From: Candidatus Gastranaerophilales bacterium
Lineage (GTDB): Bacteria > Cyanobacteriota > Vampirovibrionia > Gastranaerophilales > Gastranaerophilaceae
Length of the DNA: 64,000 nucleotides
Reading direction: 5' to 3'
Assembly (NCBI GenBank): GCA_944324395.1
Contig: CALUWC010000002.1
Location: 1-64,000 of the forward strand
Numbering within the stretch: position 1 is the stretch's first letter; each line of letters starts with the position of its first letter. The notes beneath the pieces are model-generated. The model was not told the origin of the DNA and made no database searches. It saw only the letters and a list, made by a program, of their open reading frames with translations. The translations under genes were made by a program, and so were the position numbers. Shown piece by piece: positions 54,217-63,861 of this stretch.

Positions 54217-55437
54217 TTATTTATTCACTACATAAGTTCCGTTAGAAAGTTCTTGAGCAATTTCTATAGCTTTTTTCAACTGTACGTCATTTTTATTTTT
54301 AATATCTTCTTCTGTCAACTCAACAACAACGTCGGGAGTAATTCCTTTTTTATGAATATCAGTACCGTTTGGAGTCAAATATTTTTGAATTGTAATATTT
54401 ATACCGGCATTATCAGGAAGCTTGTTAATTTCCTGAACCAGACCTTTGCCGAAAGACTGTGTTCCGACCAAAACCCCTCTCTTGTTATCTTTGATAGCAC
54501 CTGAGAAAATTTCACTTGCTGAAGCTGAACCTTTATTTAAAAGGACAACAACAGGCTTGGTAGTCAACACTCCTCTTACAGCTTTTGTTGTTTCTTTGTA
54601 ACCGTCACGATCAACAGTACTTACGATATCTCCGCCGTTTAAAAACATGTCGGAAATATAAACCGCGTTACTCAACAATCCTCCGGGATTTGATCTTAAA
54701 TCAATAATGAAAGCTTTTTTATCAGGAGAATTAGTCAGAATATCTGCAAATTCTTTTGATGCATTACGACTGATAAAAGAGCTTAATCGGATATACGAAA
54801 TATCTTTCGGCATATTGATATTTTCCGGAATTTTCTGTGAAATAGATTTAATCTCTATTTCAGCACGTGTAATTGTATATGTTTTAGGCTCTGCACTTCC
54901 TCTTTTTACAAGCAGCGTAACTTGAGTACCTTCTTCTCCTCTGATTTGGTCAGCAGCCTTATCTACAGTAATACCTTTAGTACTTTTACCGTCAATTGCC
55001 AGAATTTCATCATCCGCCATCAAACCTGCTTTTGCAGCCGGAGTATCTTCAATCGGAGCGATAACTGTAAGCTTACCGTCTTTTACAGCAATTTGAATAC
55101 CAATACCTTTCAATGAACCCTTAATTGAACCTGTTTCTTCCGCAAAATCTTTAGGATTCAAGAATTTAGTATATGGATCATTTAAACTTGCAATCATCGT
55201 ATCAATAGCGACATAAGCATCTTCATTTGTCTTAATCACATGATCATACTTATGACGCCACTTGCCCCAATCTTGTTCATTATTGGTCTGATCAACATAT
55301 TTGGTATTGATTAAACGCCATACATTATCGTATAGTTCCACTGGAGTAGAAGCTTGAACATTTGAACGAATAACCCAGCCAAACATTACAACAAATACTC
55401 CTAAAAATATAATACTTTTCTTCATCAGTTTTCTCAT
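54217..55437 (-). CDS. S41-family carboxy-terminal processing peptidase (CtpA type)
   Basis: A 406-residue serine protease working outside the inner membrane. N-terminal signal or anchor helix (KKSIIFLGVFVVMFGWVI), then a PDZ domain (about 100-185, GIGIQIAVKDGKLTVIAPIE) and the S41 core. The catalytic Ser is in NKGSASASEIFSGA and the Lys about 25 residues on in TQSFGKG. Relatives trim C-termini of exported proteins or degrade envelope proteins. GGAGG lies upstream of the chosen ATG (11 bases); a second ATG four codons in is possible. Confidence 0.92.
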   Translation of the reverse strand: MRKLMKKSIIFLGVFVVMFGWVIRSNVQASTPVELYDNVWRLINTKYVDQTNNEQDWGKWRHKYDHVIKTNEDAYVAIDTMIASLNDPYTKFLNPKDFAEETGSIKGSLKGIGIQIAVKDGKLTVIAPIEDTPAAKAGLMADDEILAIDGKSTKGITVDKAADQIRGEEGTQVTLLVKRGSAEPKTYTITRAEIEIKSISQKIPENINMPKDISYIRLSSFISRNASKEFADILTNSPDKKAFIIDLRSNPGGLLSNAVYISDMFLNGGDIVSTVDRDGYKETTKAVRGVLTTKPVVVLLNKGSASASEIFSGAIKDNKRGVLVGTQSFGKGLVQEINKLPDNAGINITIQKYLTPNGTDIHKKGITPDVVVELTEEDIKNKNDVQLKKAIEIAQELSNGTYVVNK

Positions 55438-55590
55438 TCTTATCTACACCTCCAATAATCCTTCTTAGAATTAGACGAAAATTTAAATAAAAAGTTTCCG
55501 AATATTCAGGACTATTACTGTGAACATATTAACACATACACAAAAAAATGTGAAATTTTATATTTTACCTGCCTTTGAATACTATATAAA

Positions 55591-56208
55591 CTAGTCTTTA
55601 TTAAACTGTAAAAGCTTTAAGCCAAGAGCCTTTTTCTTGGATTTAACATCCGGAAGCTCGTAGCATTTTATACATCTGGCTTCATAAGTTTCGTCCCCGC
55701 CAATCATAATAAGCGGAGAGCTTTTATCAGCAGGACGTCCGTCGATTAAACGCTGGGTTCTTGTAGCATGTTCACAGCCGCATTTCATACACACAGCATG
55801 TAATTTATCAACTTTTGTTGCTATACACATCAAATCAGGCATTGAGCCGAACGGTTCAGCTTTAAAATCAAGCTCCAATCCTGTACCGATAACTTTTTTA
55901 CCATCATTCATCAGTTGTGTAACAACCTTTACTATATTTGAATCGAAAAATTGAAGTTCATCTATTGCAACAACCTGAGCATCTTTAACAAAGCTCATAA
56001 TCTGAATTGAATGTTTTACTTTGATTGCATCAAGCCATAATCCGCTTCTTGATTCTATATAATCGCCTTTCGTTCTGGTATCGACATCAGGTGAAATCAC
56101 TACAACTTTCTTCTTGGCAATAATACAGCGTCTTACTCTTCTTAAAAGTTCCTCGGTTTTTCCACAACTCATCGGACCTGTAATCAATTCAAAACTATAC
56201 CCGTCCAT
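55591..56208 (-). CDS. tdk: Thymidine kinase
   Basis: A type II thymidine kinase, 205 residues from the chosen ATG, salvaging thymidine to dTMP. P-loop GPMSCGKTEEL, Walker B AIDELQFFD with the catalytic Glu, a lasso region with the zinc site CMKCGCEH and CIKC. An upstream TTG start, seven codons longer, cannot be excluded. Follows the TrmB-like regulator by about 90 bases. Confidence 0.92.
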   Translation of the reverse strand: MDGYSFELITGPMSCGKTEELLRRVRRCIIAKKKVVVISPDVDTRTKGDYIESRSGLWLDAIKVKHSIQIMSFVKDAQVVAIDELQFFDSNIVKVVTQLMNDGKKVIGTGLELDFKAEPFGSMPDLMCIATKVDKLHAVCMKCGCEHATRTQRLIDGRPADKSSPLIMIGGDETYEARCIKCYELPDVKSKKKALGLKLLQFNKD

Positions 56209-56298
56209 ATTCTCTTTTACTTCTCCCAAAATACATGTTCAATATACACTTAATTATAAATCTTAATTTAAAATATTGAAAGTAAAAATTTGTAAAGG

Positions 56299-57099
56299 TT
56301 AAAATCTTTTATAACTTATATTTCTATCACCAATTTTATCTTTAAGTTTTTTAAAACCTGCTCCGTAAAAATATCGCAGCTGTTCGGGGAAATGCTCATA
56401 AACATCAAGTAAATACATTTCATGCATAACAAATTCTTTCAAAAGATAAGAAATATCATCATTTTTAGACCAAACAATACTATTTTCAATTCTGCCGAAA
56501 ACAGATTCACAATTATCAGCAACAAGATAAATCAATCTGCTGCCTATATTCCGTTCAATCTCTCTTGCTCCGTCATGAGGATATACAGTTCCGTATATAG
56601 ACTTCAAATTATCATACCCGACAAATTTAATACTCACACCTCTGTCATAAGCCTGTGCAATTTCTTTTTCCAACTGATTATAATCAGCTGCCCAGATAAC
56701 AAGATAAATAGAGGTCTTAGAATTTCTGATAACCTCTTTGAGCTTTTCTAAAATATTGTCATATCCTGAAATAGTATGAATAGGTTCATTATAATCTTCC
56801 TTAACGTTGGGAAGTTTCTTTTCCAGAATATCAATGGTGGAATTTATTTTTCTTTTAAATCTTTGAGTAAGTTCTTTAGGAGAAATCGGGCTGAACTTTT
56901 GCGGCTTTTCATCATTTGAAAACACAAATCCCGAAGCAGTCATAGATTTCAAAGTGTCGTAAGCCCTTGACTGCGGAATATCTGCAATCTGCGAAACTTC
57001 ATATCCGGTTGCAGGATACTTCTTCAATAAAGCCAGATACACCTTGGCTTCATAAGAATTAAAGCCCAATTCTTTTAAATTCGCAATCAAATCATCCAT
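56299..57099 (-). CDS. TrmB-family transcriptional regulator
   Basis: A 266-residue regulator. The N-terminal winged helix (NLKELGFNSYEAKVYLALLK, then QIADIPQSRAYDTLKSMTAS) matches TrmB. The C-terminal ~150 residues carry the phospholipase-D-like TrmB sugar-binding type domain (SIYLVIWAADYNQLEKEIAQ, RGVSIKFVGYDN). TrmB proteins mostly sense sugars in archaea; bacterial members are less known. Possible targets here cannot be named. Start at MDDLIANL; TACAAT ends seven bases before it with no Shine-Dalgarno. Confidence 0.85.
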   Translation of the reverse strand: MDDLIANLKELGFNSYEAKVYLALLKKYPATGYEVSQIADIPQSRAYDTLKSMTASGFVFSNDEKPQKFSPISPKELTQRFKRKINSTIDILEKKLPNVKEDYNEPIHTISGYDNILEKLKEVIRNSKTSIYLVIWAADYNQLEKEIAQAYDRGVSIKFVGYDNLKSIYGTVYPHDGAREIERNIGSRLIYLVADNCESVFGRIENSIVWSKNDDISYLLKEFVMHEMYLLDVYEHFPEQLRYFYGAGFKKLKDKIGDRNISYKRF

Positions 57100-57106
57100 G
57101 ACAAGG

Positions 57107-57135
57107 ATTGTAACAGATTTAATAAACACTTGCAA
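57107..57135 (-). promoter_or_regulatory. Promoter of the TrmB-like gene, leaderless arrangement
   Basis: On the minus strand TTGCAA, 17 bases, TACAAT, then seven bases to the ATG. Confidence 0.6.
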
Positions 57136-57138
57136 TGA

Positions 57139-57342
57139 AAATCCCGTTTATTAACTTTTGTAACAGAGGCAAAAGTATTACCAACAGGAGATTTAAGTGT
57201 TTTTTATACAAAAGCAGTCCCGATTTTATTAAAGTTTGAACTTAAAAATACCGACATTACGAATATACAAGGTAGAACTGTACATTTATGTGCAGAAAGG
57301 CAGAAGGTAATGTTTTACATAAACGTAAGAGGTCAACCTTAA
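57139..57342 (+). pseudogene. 5'-truncated ORF remnant
   Basis: An open frame of 67 codons, without a usable start at its 5' end, ends in TAA. It reads LTFVTEAKVLPTGDLSVFYT, then KAVPILLKFELKNTDITNIQ and HLCAERQKVMFYINVRGQP, which looks like real protein. It lacks a start codon and a ribosome site, so it is probably the tail of a lost gene. The rest of this 430-bp gap (57343-57529) is AT-rich and seems to hold only the promoter of the next gene. Confidence 0.4.
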
Positions 57343-57529
57343 AATATCTTAGCAAAACAAACGGAGTTAACAATTCTTAACACTTTAAAATATACGCTAT
57401 ATCTGTGTCTTAGGTATTAAGTATATAAAAAGTAAATATTTATTGTAAATTTTTAAATGCAAAAAACGTTTATAAAAACATAGTGAAATTAAATACAAGA
57501 TTTCTATAAGAAAAGAAAGGACAAGAAAG

Positions 57530-59716
57530 ATGGAACCAAACAGTGTGACAGTGAACGGACTAACGCTTAGCAGCGTTACTGATGTGCAAGCTGCATTGAA
57601 AGCCGGGAAAATTACTCAGGCACAAGCACAAGCTTTTGCTCTGCTATTCCCTCCAAAGGAAGAAAATAAAGGCGGAACAGAAGTTGAACATGCAGAAGAT
57701 CAGCCATTAACAGAAGAACAACAGACAGCAAAAAATGATGCCCGTCAAAAGGAATTAGAAGAAATTGCTGCAATGAAAGAAAAATCTAAAAATGCATCAG
57801 ATGCAGGCAGATTTGCAACAGATGTTGACGCATTAATTGAGCAACAAAAACTATATGACACAAAAGAAGAAGCACAGGAAAGATTTGAACTTGGTGACAA
57901 ATTCAAAGATAAACGAGCTGCTAAAAAGATTGCAAAAGCTGCAAGACAAAATGTTGAAAGTATGACCGGCTTTAAATCATTAGAAAAGGTATATACAAAT
58001 AAAGAAGAATATAAAGCAGCTGTTGAAAAAGCAAAACAAGACGGCACCTGGGATAAAGACAATCCTAAATACACATTGCTTGACGGCAAACCGTTAGAAG
58101 GTGCAAGACACTTGCAAGAAGCAGCAGCTAAAAAAGTTGAAGATGCATTAAAATCTTATAGACTGAATGAAGAAATATACAACAATGCAAAAACACCAGA
58201 AGATAAACAGGCTGCATTTGAAATTATGACACAAGCCGCAACAGAAATCAGCAAGAATTATTTGGCTTCTCAAATGTTTGATAAAGACGGCAATATTAAT
58301 ACAGAAGTTTATCAAAAAGCAATGTTACAGTATGCAGGATCTGACTTCAAAGGTAATATTGATGAACGTAAAGTATTAGCAAAAGATGCTGATGTTAAAA
58401 AACGTCATACCGATAATATGTTAGAAGCAGCAGGACTTGATGCAGAAAAAGACTACACTTGGGCAATGAGAGCCGGAGTATTGGCAGCCGGTCTTGGATC
58501 AGGTGCTTTAGTTGGATTGCTAGGCGGAGGTGCAGTAGCAACAGCAGTAGCAACAGCAGTTTCAACATCTCACTCATCTGCAACTGCAGAACTTAATGTA
58601 AGTATTCCAACTCCTGGTGGTGAATATAACGCATTTATAACTACAACAGTTGAAAATACTTCAACTAATGTAGTAACTCAAACTGCTTCAAAGGCTATTA
58701 GTAATGGTACCAAAGCTCTTAATGGCTTATTAGGTGCAGCTATTCCAAGTATTCTTGCTGCATTATCAATGAAAGATAACGGCGGTAAAGACGTATTCAA
58801 CGGTGCAGCTGTTATGGATGTCTTAGAAAATCCTGATCAAGTAAAAGGCAGACAAAATAAAGCTATTATGAACAAACTTGTTGATATGGAAATCACAGGT
58901 GACCCTGTCAGAGATAAAATTATCAAAGCTGCAATATTAACTGAAGCAATGAGTGATAAGACAGGCAAAAAAGTCAATACAAGAGAACTTACAGCAGCGT
59001 TTGCCGCAGTTGATTACTTGAAAGACCATCCTGAACTTGTAACTCCGGAGAAAAATGAAGAAGTAACCACTCCTCCTTCAACTACACCTCCGGCACCTCA
59101 GCCGACAACAACTGAAGTAGACGTATTTGATATTACAGGCAACGGTTTCACCGATGAAAACGGAGGTGCTGTAGCTGTAATTGAAAACGGAAAAACTAAA
59201 GAAGCTCAAGGTTCAAGAGGTCATGCAAGAGATATCGAATTACTAAAAAAACGTAATGCTCCTGTAGATTCAAATGACCCGAATGCAAAAGCTCAATACG
59301 TAATTGCAAATGAAAAAGGTGAAATATCAGTAACCGGTAATTACGAATCACCTGATACAATAACAATTAAAGATAACACTAACAACAAGGTAAACAGCTA
59401 CGAGTACAGAAAACTTACAGATGCTGAAATTGCAGCAGGCAAAACAAAAGACGGACAAACAATTTCCGGACTTGAAGGACGCCAGGGACCGTTCTATGTA
59501 CTTGTAAGTGCAACCGATGCTAAAGGTTCATTGAAAACTAAACACCTTGAGGTATTCCAGTTGAACCTTGTTCCGAAAGAAGAAGTCATCGAAGAAAAAG
59601 ATGAAAAAGGCAACATTGTAAGAACAACAATCCACCGTTATGATTACCAATTAGAACAATACAAAGGTATGAGCGGTTCCGGAACAAGCAGTATGTTCTG
59701 GTGGAGAAGAAAATAA
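57530..59716 (+). CDS. Large hypothetical protein with glycine-zipper segment, 728 aa
   Basis: No family recognised. Parts seen: a SHOCT-like start (VQAALKAGKITQAQAQAFAL, 19-38), a charged helical region (60-300), a Gly/Ala-rich hydrophobic segment at 311-344 (AGVLAAGLGSGALVGLLGGG), a Thr/Val-rich region, a Pro/Thr linker (about 510-535), and a beta-rich C-terminal domain (TDENGGAVAVIENGKTKEAQ, then YVLVSATDAKGSLKTKHLEV) ending in WWRRK. No signal peptide. The segment could insert in a membrane or form oligomers. A GAAAGGA ribosome site precedes the ATG. A strong terminator follows. Confidence 0.75.
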   Translation: MEPNSVTVNGLTLSSVTDVQAALKAGKITQAQAQAFALLFPPKEENKGGTEVEHAEDQPLTEEQQTAKNDARQKELEEIAAMKEKSKNASDAGRFATDVDALIEQQKLYDTKEEAQERFELGDKFKDKRAAKKIAKAARQNVESMTGFKSLEKVYTNKEEYKAAVEKAKQDGTWDKDNPKYTLLDGKPLEGARHLQEAAAKKVEDALKSYRLNEEIYNNAKTPEDKQAAFEIMTQAATEISKNYLASQMFDKDGNINTEVYQKAMLQYAGSDFKGNIDERKVLAKDADVKKRHTDNMLEAAGLDAEKDYTWAMRAGVLAAGLGSGALVGLLGGGAVATAVATAVSTSHSSATAELNVSIPTPGGEYNAFITTTVENTSTNVVTQTASKAISNGTKALNGLLGAAIPSILAALSMKDNGGKDVFNGAAVMDVLENPDQVKGRQNKAIMNKLVDMEITGDPVRDKIIKAAILTEAMSDKTGKKVNTRELTAAFAAVDYLKDHPELVTPEKNEEVTTPPSTTPPAPQPTTTEVDVFDITGNGFTDENGGAVAVIENGKTKEAQGSRGHARDIELLKKRNAPVDSNDPNAKAQYVIANEKGEISVTGNYESPDTITIKDNTNNKVNSYEYRKLTDAEIAAGKTKDGQTISGLEGRQGPFYVLVSATDAKGSLKTKHLEVFQLNLVPKEEVIEEKDEKGNIVRTTIHRYDYQLEQYKGMSGSGTSSMFWWRRK

Positions 59717-59763
59717 AACCGGACACAGCTGATTGAACAATAGTAAATATATGTTCATAAAGG

Positions 59764-59801
59764 ATATAGGATACAGACAAAAACTGTATCCTATATTTTT
59801 T
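59764..59801. terminator. Bidirectional terminator
   Basis: Thirteen-bp stem ATATAGGATACAG/CTGTATCCTATAT with a seven-base loop and T tract, overlapping the stop codon of ispE. Confidence 0.9.
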
Positions 59802-60609
59802 CAACTTCTTTTACTCCTAAATCTGTTGATTTTAAACCGTTTATTACAAGAAAACCGGCTTCGGGGAAAAATTCTTCTTCCAGTGAATAATAAGCAGAAC
59901 CGGAACCTGTCATAACAGATGACGGATATTTATTTTTTATAAATTGCAGCTGAGGATAATCATCAATCACAGCCCATTCTAAATCATTTACAAAAGTTTT
60001 ACGCAATTCTGTTGAAATATTATTTTCTATTTTGTAAGAAAACTTTGTATAAGCTTCTTTTGCGGATATGCCGAAATTTAACGGCTTAATTAAATTTACA
60101 TCCAAATCTTCAAACTCCAGAGGCTCAATAATTTCACCTCTGCCTTTTGCAAGCAGTCTGCCGCCTTTTAAACAAACATTCAAATCAGAACCTAACCTTG
60201 CACATAACTTATGTAAGTCACATTCGTCTAACCGATTGCCAAACAGTTTATTAAGCCCGAATATCATGCCTGCAGCATCTGTACTGCCTCCTGCCAGACC
60301 GGCAGAAATCGGAATATTTTTTTCAATAAAAACTTCGATTTTATAACCTGATAGTCCACACTCAACCAAAAACGATTTTGCAGCCTTATAGACAAGATTT
60401 GACTCACTATAAGGTATTTCGCTGCTGTTTCCAGACAATAAAATTAAATTATCATCTGCTTCACTAATACTAATAGTCAAATAATCAAACAAATCAATAG
60501 TCTGCATAATACTTTCTATATTATGAAACCCGTCATCACGTTTATTTAAAACTCTAAGACTTAAATTAATTTTTGCGGGGCATTGAACTTTTATTGAATT
60601 ATTTTCCAT
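59791..60609 (-). CDS. ispE: 4-diphosphocytidyl-2-C-methylerythritol kinase
   Basis: A 272-residue GHMP kinase of the MEP isoprenoid pathway. Substrate motif PAKINLSLRVLNKRDDGFH, ATP loop PISAGLAGGSTDAAGMI, and the late GSGSAYYSL. It overlaps rsmA by 11 bases and is translated with it; ksgA-ispE pairs are seen in several phyla. No other MEP gene is in the window. Confidence 0.94.
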   Translation of the reverse strand: MENNSIKVQCPAKINLSLRVLNKRDDGFHNIESIMQTIDLFDYLTISISEADDNLILLSGNSSEIPYSESNLVYKAAKSFLVECGLSGYKIEVFIEKNIPISAGLAGGSTDAAGMIFGLNKLFGNRLDECDLHKLCARLGSDLNVCLKGGRLLAKGRGEIIEPLEFEDLDVNLIKPLNFGISAKEAYTKFSYKIENNISTELRKTFVNDLEWAVIDDYPQLQFIKNKYPSSVMTGSGSAYYSLEEEFFPEAGFLVINGLKSTDLGVKEVEKI

Positions 60610-61441
60610 ATTTTAACAATTCCTCGGATAATCTGCCAAAATCTTCTATAGAAAGTTTTTCACCTCTGGTATTTTCATTCATACCCAGATTTTCCATTGC
60701 TTTTACGATACTCTCTTTTGAAAACCCGCCGCTTAACAGACAATTTTTAATATTTTTTCTGCGTTGGGCAAATGCAGTTTTAACTGTTTTTCTAAAATGA
60801 GAATAGTCAGACAAACTTAATCTCGGAGACTTGCGGACATCCAACTTAACCAGAGCTGAGTTTACCTTTGGAGCAGGATAAAAACATTTTCTGCCTACAC
60901 GTCTTAATACTCTCACATCAGCCCAGAATTGAGATAATATTGACAATAATCCATATTGTTTATTTGGAGAAGTTTCATCAGCAGTCATTCGATTTGCAAC
61001 TTCTTCCTGAACCATCAAAATTATATCTTTAATTTTGTTCCGGTTTTTATTATCTAAATCATCGACTTCACCAAGCAAAAGAGCAATAATAGGACTTGTA
61101 ATATAATACGGGATATTTGCAACAACTTTGAATTCTCCGTCGCACAATGAAAATAAATCTGTTTTCAAAATATCCTGATGAATAATTTCCAAATTCGGAG
61201 CATTTAATTTTTGTAATTCTTTTATAGCTTCTTCATCAAGTTCAATAGCAATAACTTTTTTAGCATATTTAACAAGCTGCTCCGTTACAAATCCAACTCC
61301 CGGCCCGATTTCAACAATAATATCATCCTGTGAGATTTGAGCGTAATCAATAATATCTTGAATAACTTCCCCGTCAACAAGGAAATTTTGACCAAGACGT
61401 TTTTTAGTTCTAAAAAATTTTGCCCGTTCAAAATAATTCAT
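60599..61441 (-). CDS. rsmA: 16S rRNA dimethyladenosine transferase RsmA
   Basis: A 280-residue SAM-dependent enzyme dimethylating A1518/A1519 of 16S rRNA. Start region FRTKKRLGQNFLVDGEVI, SAM loop VEIGPGVGFVTEQL, catalytic NIPYYITSPI, and a C-terminal HTH-like domain (FAQRRKNIKNCLLSGGF). I use the ATG giving MNYFERAK; a longer frame seven codons upstream has no ribosome site either. Upstream gene of the rsmA-ispE pair. Confidence 0.94.
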   Translation of the reverse strand: MNYFERAKFFRTKKRLGQNFLVDGEVIQDIIDYAQISQDDIIVEIGPGVGFVTEQLVKYAKKVIAIELDEEAIKELQKLNAPNLEIIHQDILKTDLFSLCDGEFKVVANIPYYITSPIIALLLGEVDDLDNKNRNKIKDIILMVQEEVANRMTADETSPNKQYGLLSILSQFWADVRVLRRVGRKCFYPAPKVNSALVKLDVRKSPRLSLSDYSHFRKTVKTAFAQRRKNIKNCLLSGGFSKESIVKAMENLGMNENTRGEKLSIEDFGRLSEELLKYGK

Positions 61442-61520
61442 CTTGAATAAATAATAACACATACATAAATAATATGCAGAGCGATTTCAAAACAAACACC
61501 CGGCAACTGACAAATTAACT

Positions 61521-61542
61521 TTCTCTCCGGAGGTGGAGAGAA
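61521..61542. other. Hairpin of unknown role
   Basis: Eight-bp inverted repeat TTCTCTCC/GGAGAGAA with a six-base loop in the rsmA-gshA gap. No T run follows, so it is not a typical terminator; it may be an operator or an RNA structure. Confidence 0.4.
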
Positions 61543-61643
61543 GAGAGGTTAGGAAGATAATTTACCCCCTGTACGGTAATATTTAAATCCAATCTTCTTT
61601 GATAATTTAAATAATGTTATAATAATATTCAGAAGGGGAAGGC

Positions 61644-62969
61644 ATGTTTAAACTTAAAGAAAGACTAGAAAAATCAGACATTATAAAATTATACACAAAA
61701 GGATTTACAAAACCTGAAGATTTTAAAATAGGTATCGAATATGAACGTCTGCCGATAAATATAAACACCTTTAAAAATGTAGATTATTGGAGTGATTATG
61801 GTATAAAAAATCTATTAGAAACCTTTGCCAAAGAAGAAACCTGGGATTATATCACTGACAATAAAAATATCATAGGTTTAAAACATAAACATGACACTTT
61901 GACTCTTGAACCCGGCTGCCAGATTGAAATCAGTGCAAAACCGGAACGTACGATTTTTGAACTTAAAAATAAAATTGAGAATATAAATGCACTTTTATCA
62001 CCAATAACGGAAAGAAGAAATATTGCTCTGCTAAATTACGGGGTTTCTCCGTACACTACTTATAATGCAATCAATCTTATTCCCAAAAAGCGTTATAGAA
62101 TCATGGCGAAATACTTATGGGGAATACTATCGGATGTAATGATGAGAGAAACTGCGGGGATACAGTGCTGCATAGATTTTAAATCTGAAGAAGATGCCGT
62201 AAGAAAATTTAAACTTGCTAATAAATTATCACCGTTTATGACTGCAATGTTTGCCAATTCTCCGATAAGAGGCGGGGTAGACACAGGATACAAATCTTTC
62301 AGAGCGTTAAGCTGGCTCAATACAGATAATGACCGATGCGGATTTTGCGGAAAAATCAGTGATGAATTTTCATTTGAAGAATATATCAACTGTATTATGA
62401 AAACTCCAATGATTTTTATTCAGCGGGAAGGACTGCCTTTTGAAATAAACGGAAATATAACATTTGAAGAGTTTATTCAAAACGGCTGGGAAGGTGCAAA
62501 CGCAACTATAGATGATTATGAACTTCATGCAAACTTATATTTCCCAGAAGTCAGAATGAGAAATTTTATAGAAATCAGAAACCACGATTGTGTCGGCGGA
62601 GATTTAAAATATGCCATTTTAGCAATCTATAAAGGTATAATGTATGATAATCAGGCAATAGAAGAATGTGAAGAGTTATTCAAACCGCTTCAATACAAAG
62701 ATTTTTCTGAACTTCGCTTTAACGTACCTAAAAATGCACTACAAAGCAAGGTAAAAAAAGCAAAAGCTTCAGATTATGCAAAAGAAATTATATCAATTGC
62801 GGAAAACTCTTTAAAGAAAGCTCAAACAGGCGAAGAATTATTTTTAGAATCTATAAAAGAATACACTTACAAAAACCTGTGTCCTGCAGATATAATACTC
62901 AAAAACTGGAACGGCTCCTGGAATAAAAAACTAAACAAACTAATTAATTATCTTTCAGAATTCAGTTAA
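61644..62969 (+). CDS. Glutamate-cysteine ligase, GCS2 family
   Basis: A 441-residue enzyme of the plant/proteobacterial-type GCS2 group, forming gamma-glutamylcysteine. Conserved parts: FKIGIEYERLP at the N-terminus (metal-binding Glu), LKHKHDTLTLEPGCQIEISA, MFANSPIRGG, and VRMRNFIEIRNHDC. No glutathione synthetase is beside it; related GCS2 proteins make other gamma-glutamyl compounds, so the exact product is uncertain. A GAAGGGGAAGG ribosome site supports the start. Its end overlaps that of the convergent CDF gene by eight bases. Confidence 0.88.
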   Translation: MFKLKERLEKSDIIKLYTKGFTKPEDFKIGIEYERLPININTFKNVDYWSDYGIKNLLETFAKEETWDYITDNKNIIGLKHKHDTLTLEPGCQIEISAKPERTIFELKNKIENINALLSPITERRNIALLNYGVSPYTTYNAINLIPKKRYRIMAKYLWGILSDVMMRETAGIQCCIDFKSEEDAVRKFKLANKLSPFMTAMFANSPIRGGVDTGYKSFRALSWLNTDNDRCGFCGKISDEFSFEEYINCIMKTPMIFIQREGLPFEINGNITFEEFIQNGWEGANATIDDYELHANLYFPEVRMRNFIEIRNHDCVGGDLKYAILAIYKGIMYDNQAIEECEELFKPLQYKDFSELRFNVPKNALQSKVKKAKASDYAKEIISIAENSLKKAQTGEELFLESIKEYTYKNLCPADIILKNWNGSWNKKLNKLINYLSEFS

Positions 62970-63861
62970 CTTTTTCGCTGCAAATATCACAAGTTTCCGG
63001 TTCCAAGTGGATTGAGGCTGAAATATCTCCAAATCGCTCAGCCAATTTATGCTCAACCTGATCGCATACAGCGTGGCAGTCATAAATGGTCATATCTTTC
63101 GGAAATAAAAATGTAACTTCAACATTTTTATGCGGTCCGAGTCTGCGGGCTTTTAAATTTTTATAATCGACAATACCATTATTCTTAAACCCGTCAAAGA
63201 AATGACATATTTCAGCCATATCAGCTTCAGGCAAAGAACAATCGAGCAAATTATCCATAGTAGTTTTGGAGATAGAAAAACCGGTCTTAAAGATAATAAC
63301 AGCAACAACAATTGCAATCAGCGGATCGAGAATATATATTCCGGTAAATTTTATCAAAAGCAAACCCGCAAAAACACCGAAAGCAGAAATAACATCTGCT
63401 CTAAGATGCTCCGCATCAGCAAATAAAGAAACAGAATCAGTTTGTTTTGCGACCTTGAACAGAATAGAGCTGACCAGAATATTAACAATTACCGAAATAC
63501 CCATAACTACCATACCCCAGGTAGTATCAATTTCCATATTGCCGCCGAAAAATATTTTTTTTGCAGCTTCATAAATAATATACAGTGCGGCAAATATAAT
63601 CAGCCCGCCTTCAATAAATCCGGACATATCTTCATATTTGCCATGTCCGAAAGGGTGCTTGCTGTCAGCAGGTTCTGCCGATTTTATTACAGAAAAAAAC
63701 GTTATTATTGAAGCCAAAAAATCACTCATTGAATGAATTGCCTCAGATATAATACTTATACTGCCTGATAAAAGTCCGACAATCAGCTTCAATAATATTA
63801 TGAAAGAATTTGAAACAATAGATAAAGTAGCAGCCGATTTTTTAGTAAATAACGTTTCCAT
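62962..63861 (-). CDS. Cation diffusion facilitator metal exporter
   Basis: A 299-residue CDF protein exporting Zn, Fe, Mn or similar ions by proton exchange. Six membrane helices; metal site pairs HSMSDFLAS (helix II) and DAEHLRADVIS (helix V). The His/Asp set H-D/H-D suggests a Zn/Cd/Fe type. The cytoplasmic domain ends in ETCDICSEKVN with CxxC. Start at METLFTKK; a longer frame adds a hydrophobic piece that is not part of the family. TATAAT ends ten bases before the start with only a weak AGAG site. Confidence 0.9.
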   Translation of the reverse strand: METLFTKKSAATLSIVSNSFIILLKLIVGLLSGSISIISEAIHSMSDFLASIITFFSVIKSAEPADSKHPFGHGKYEDMSGFIEGGLIIFAALYIIYEAAKKIFFGGNMEIDTTWGMVVMGISVIVNILVSSILFKVAKQTDSVSLFADAEHLRADVISAFGVFAGLLLIKFTGIYILDPLIAIVVAVIIFKTGFSISKTTMDNLLDCSLPEADMAEICHFFDGFKNNGIVDYKNLKARRLGPHKNVEVTFLFPKDMTIYDCHAVCDQVEHKLAERFGDISASIHLEPETCDICSEKVN

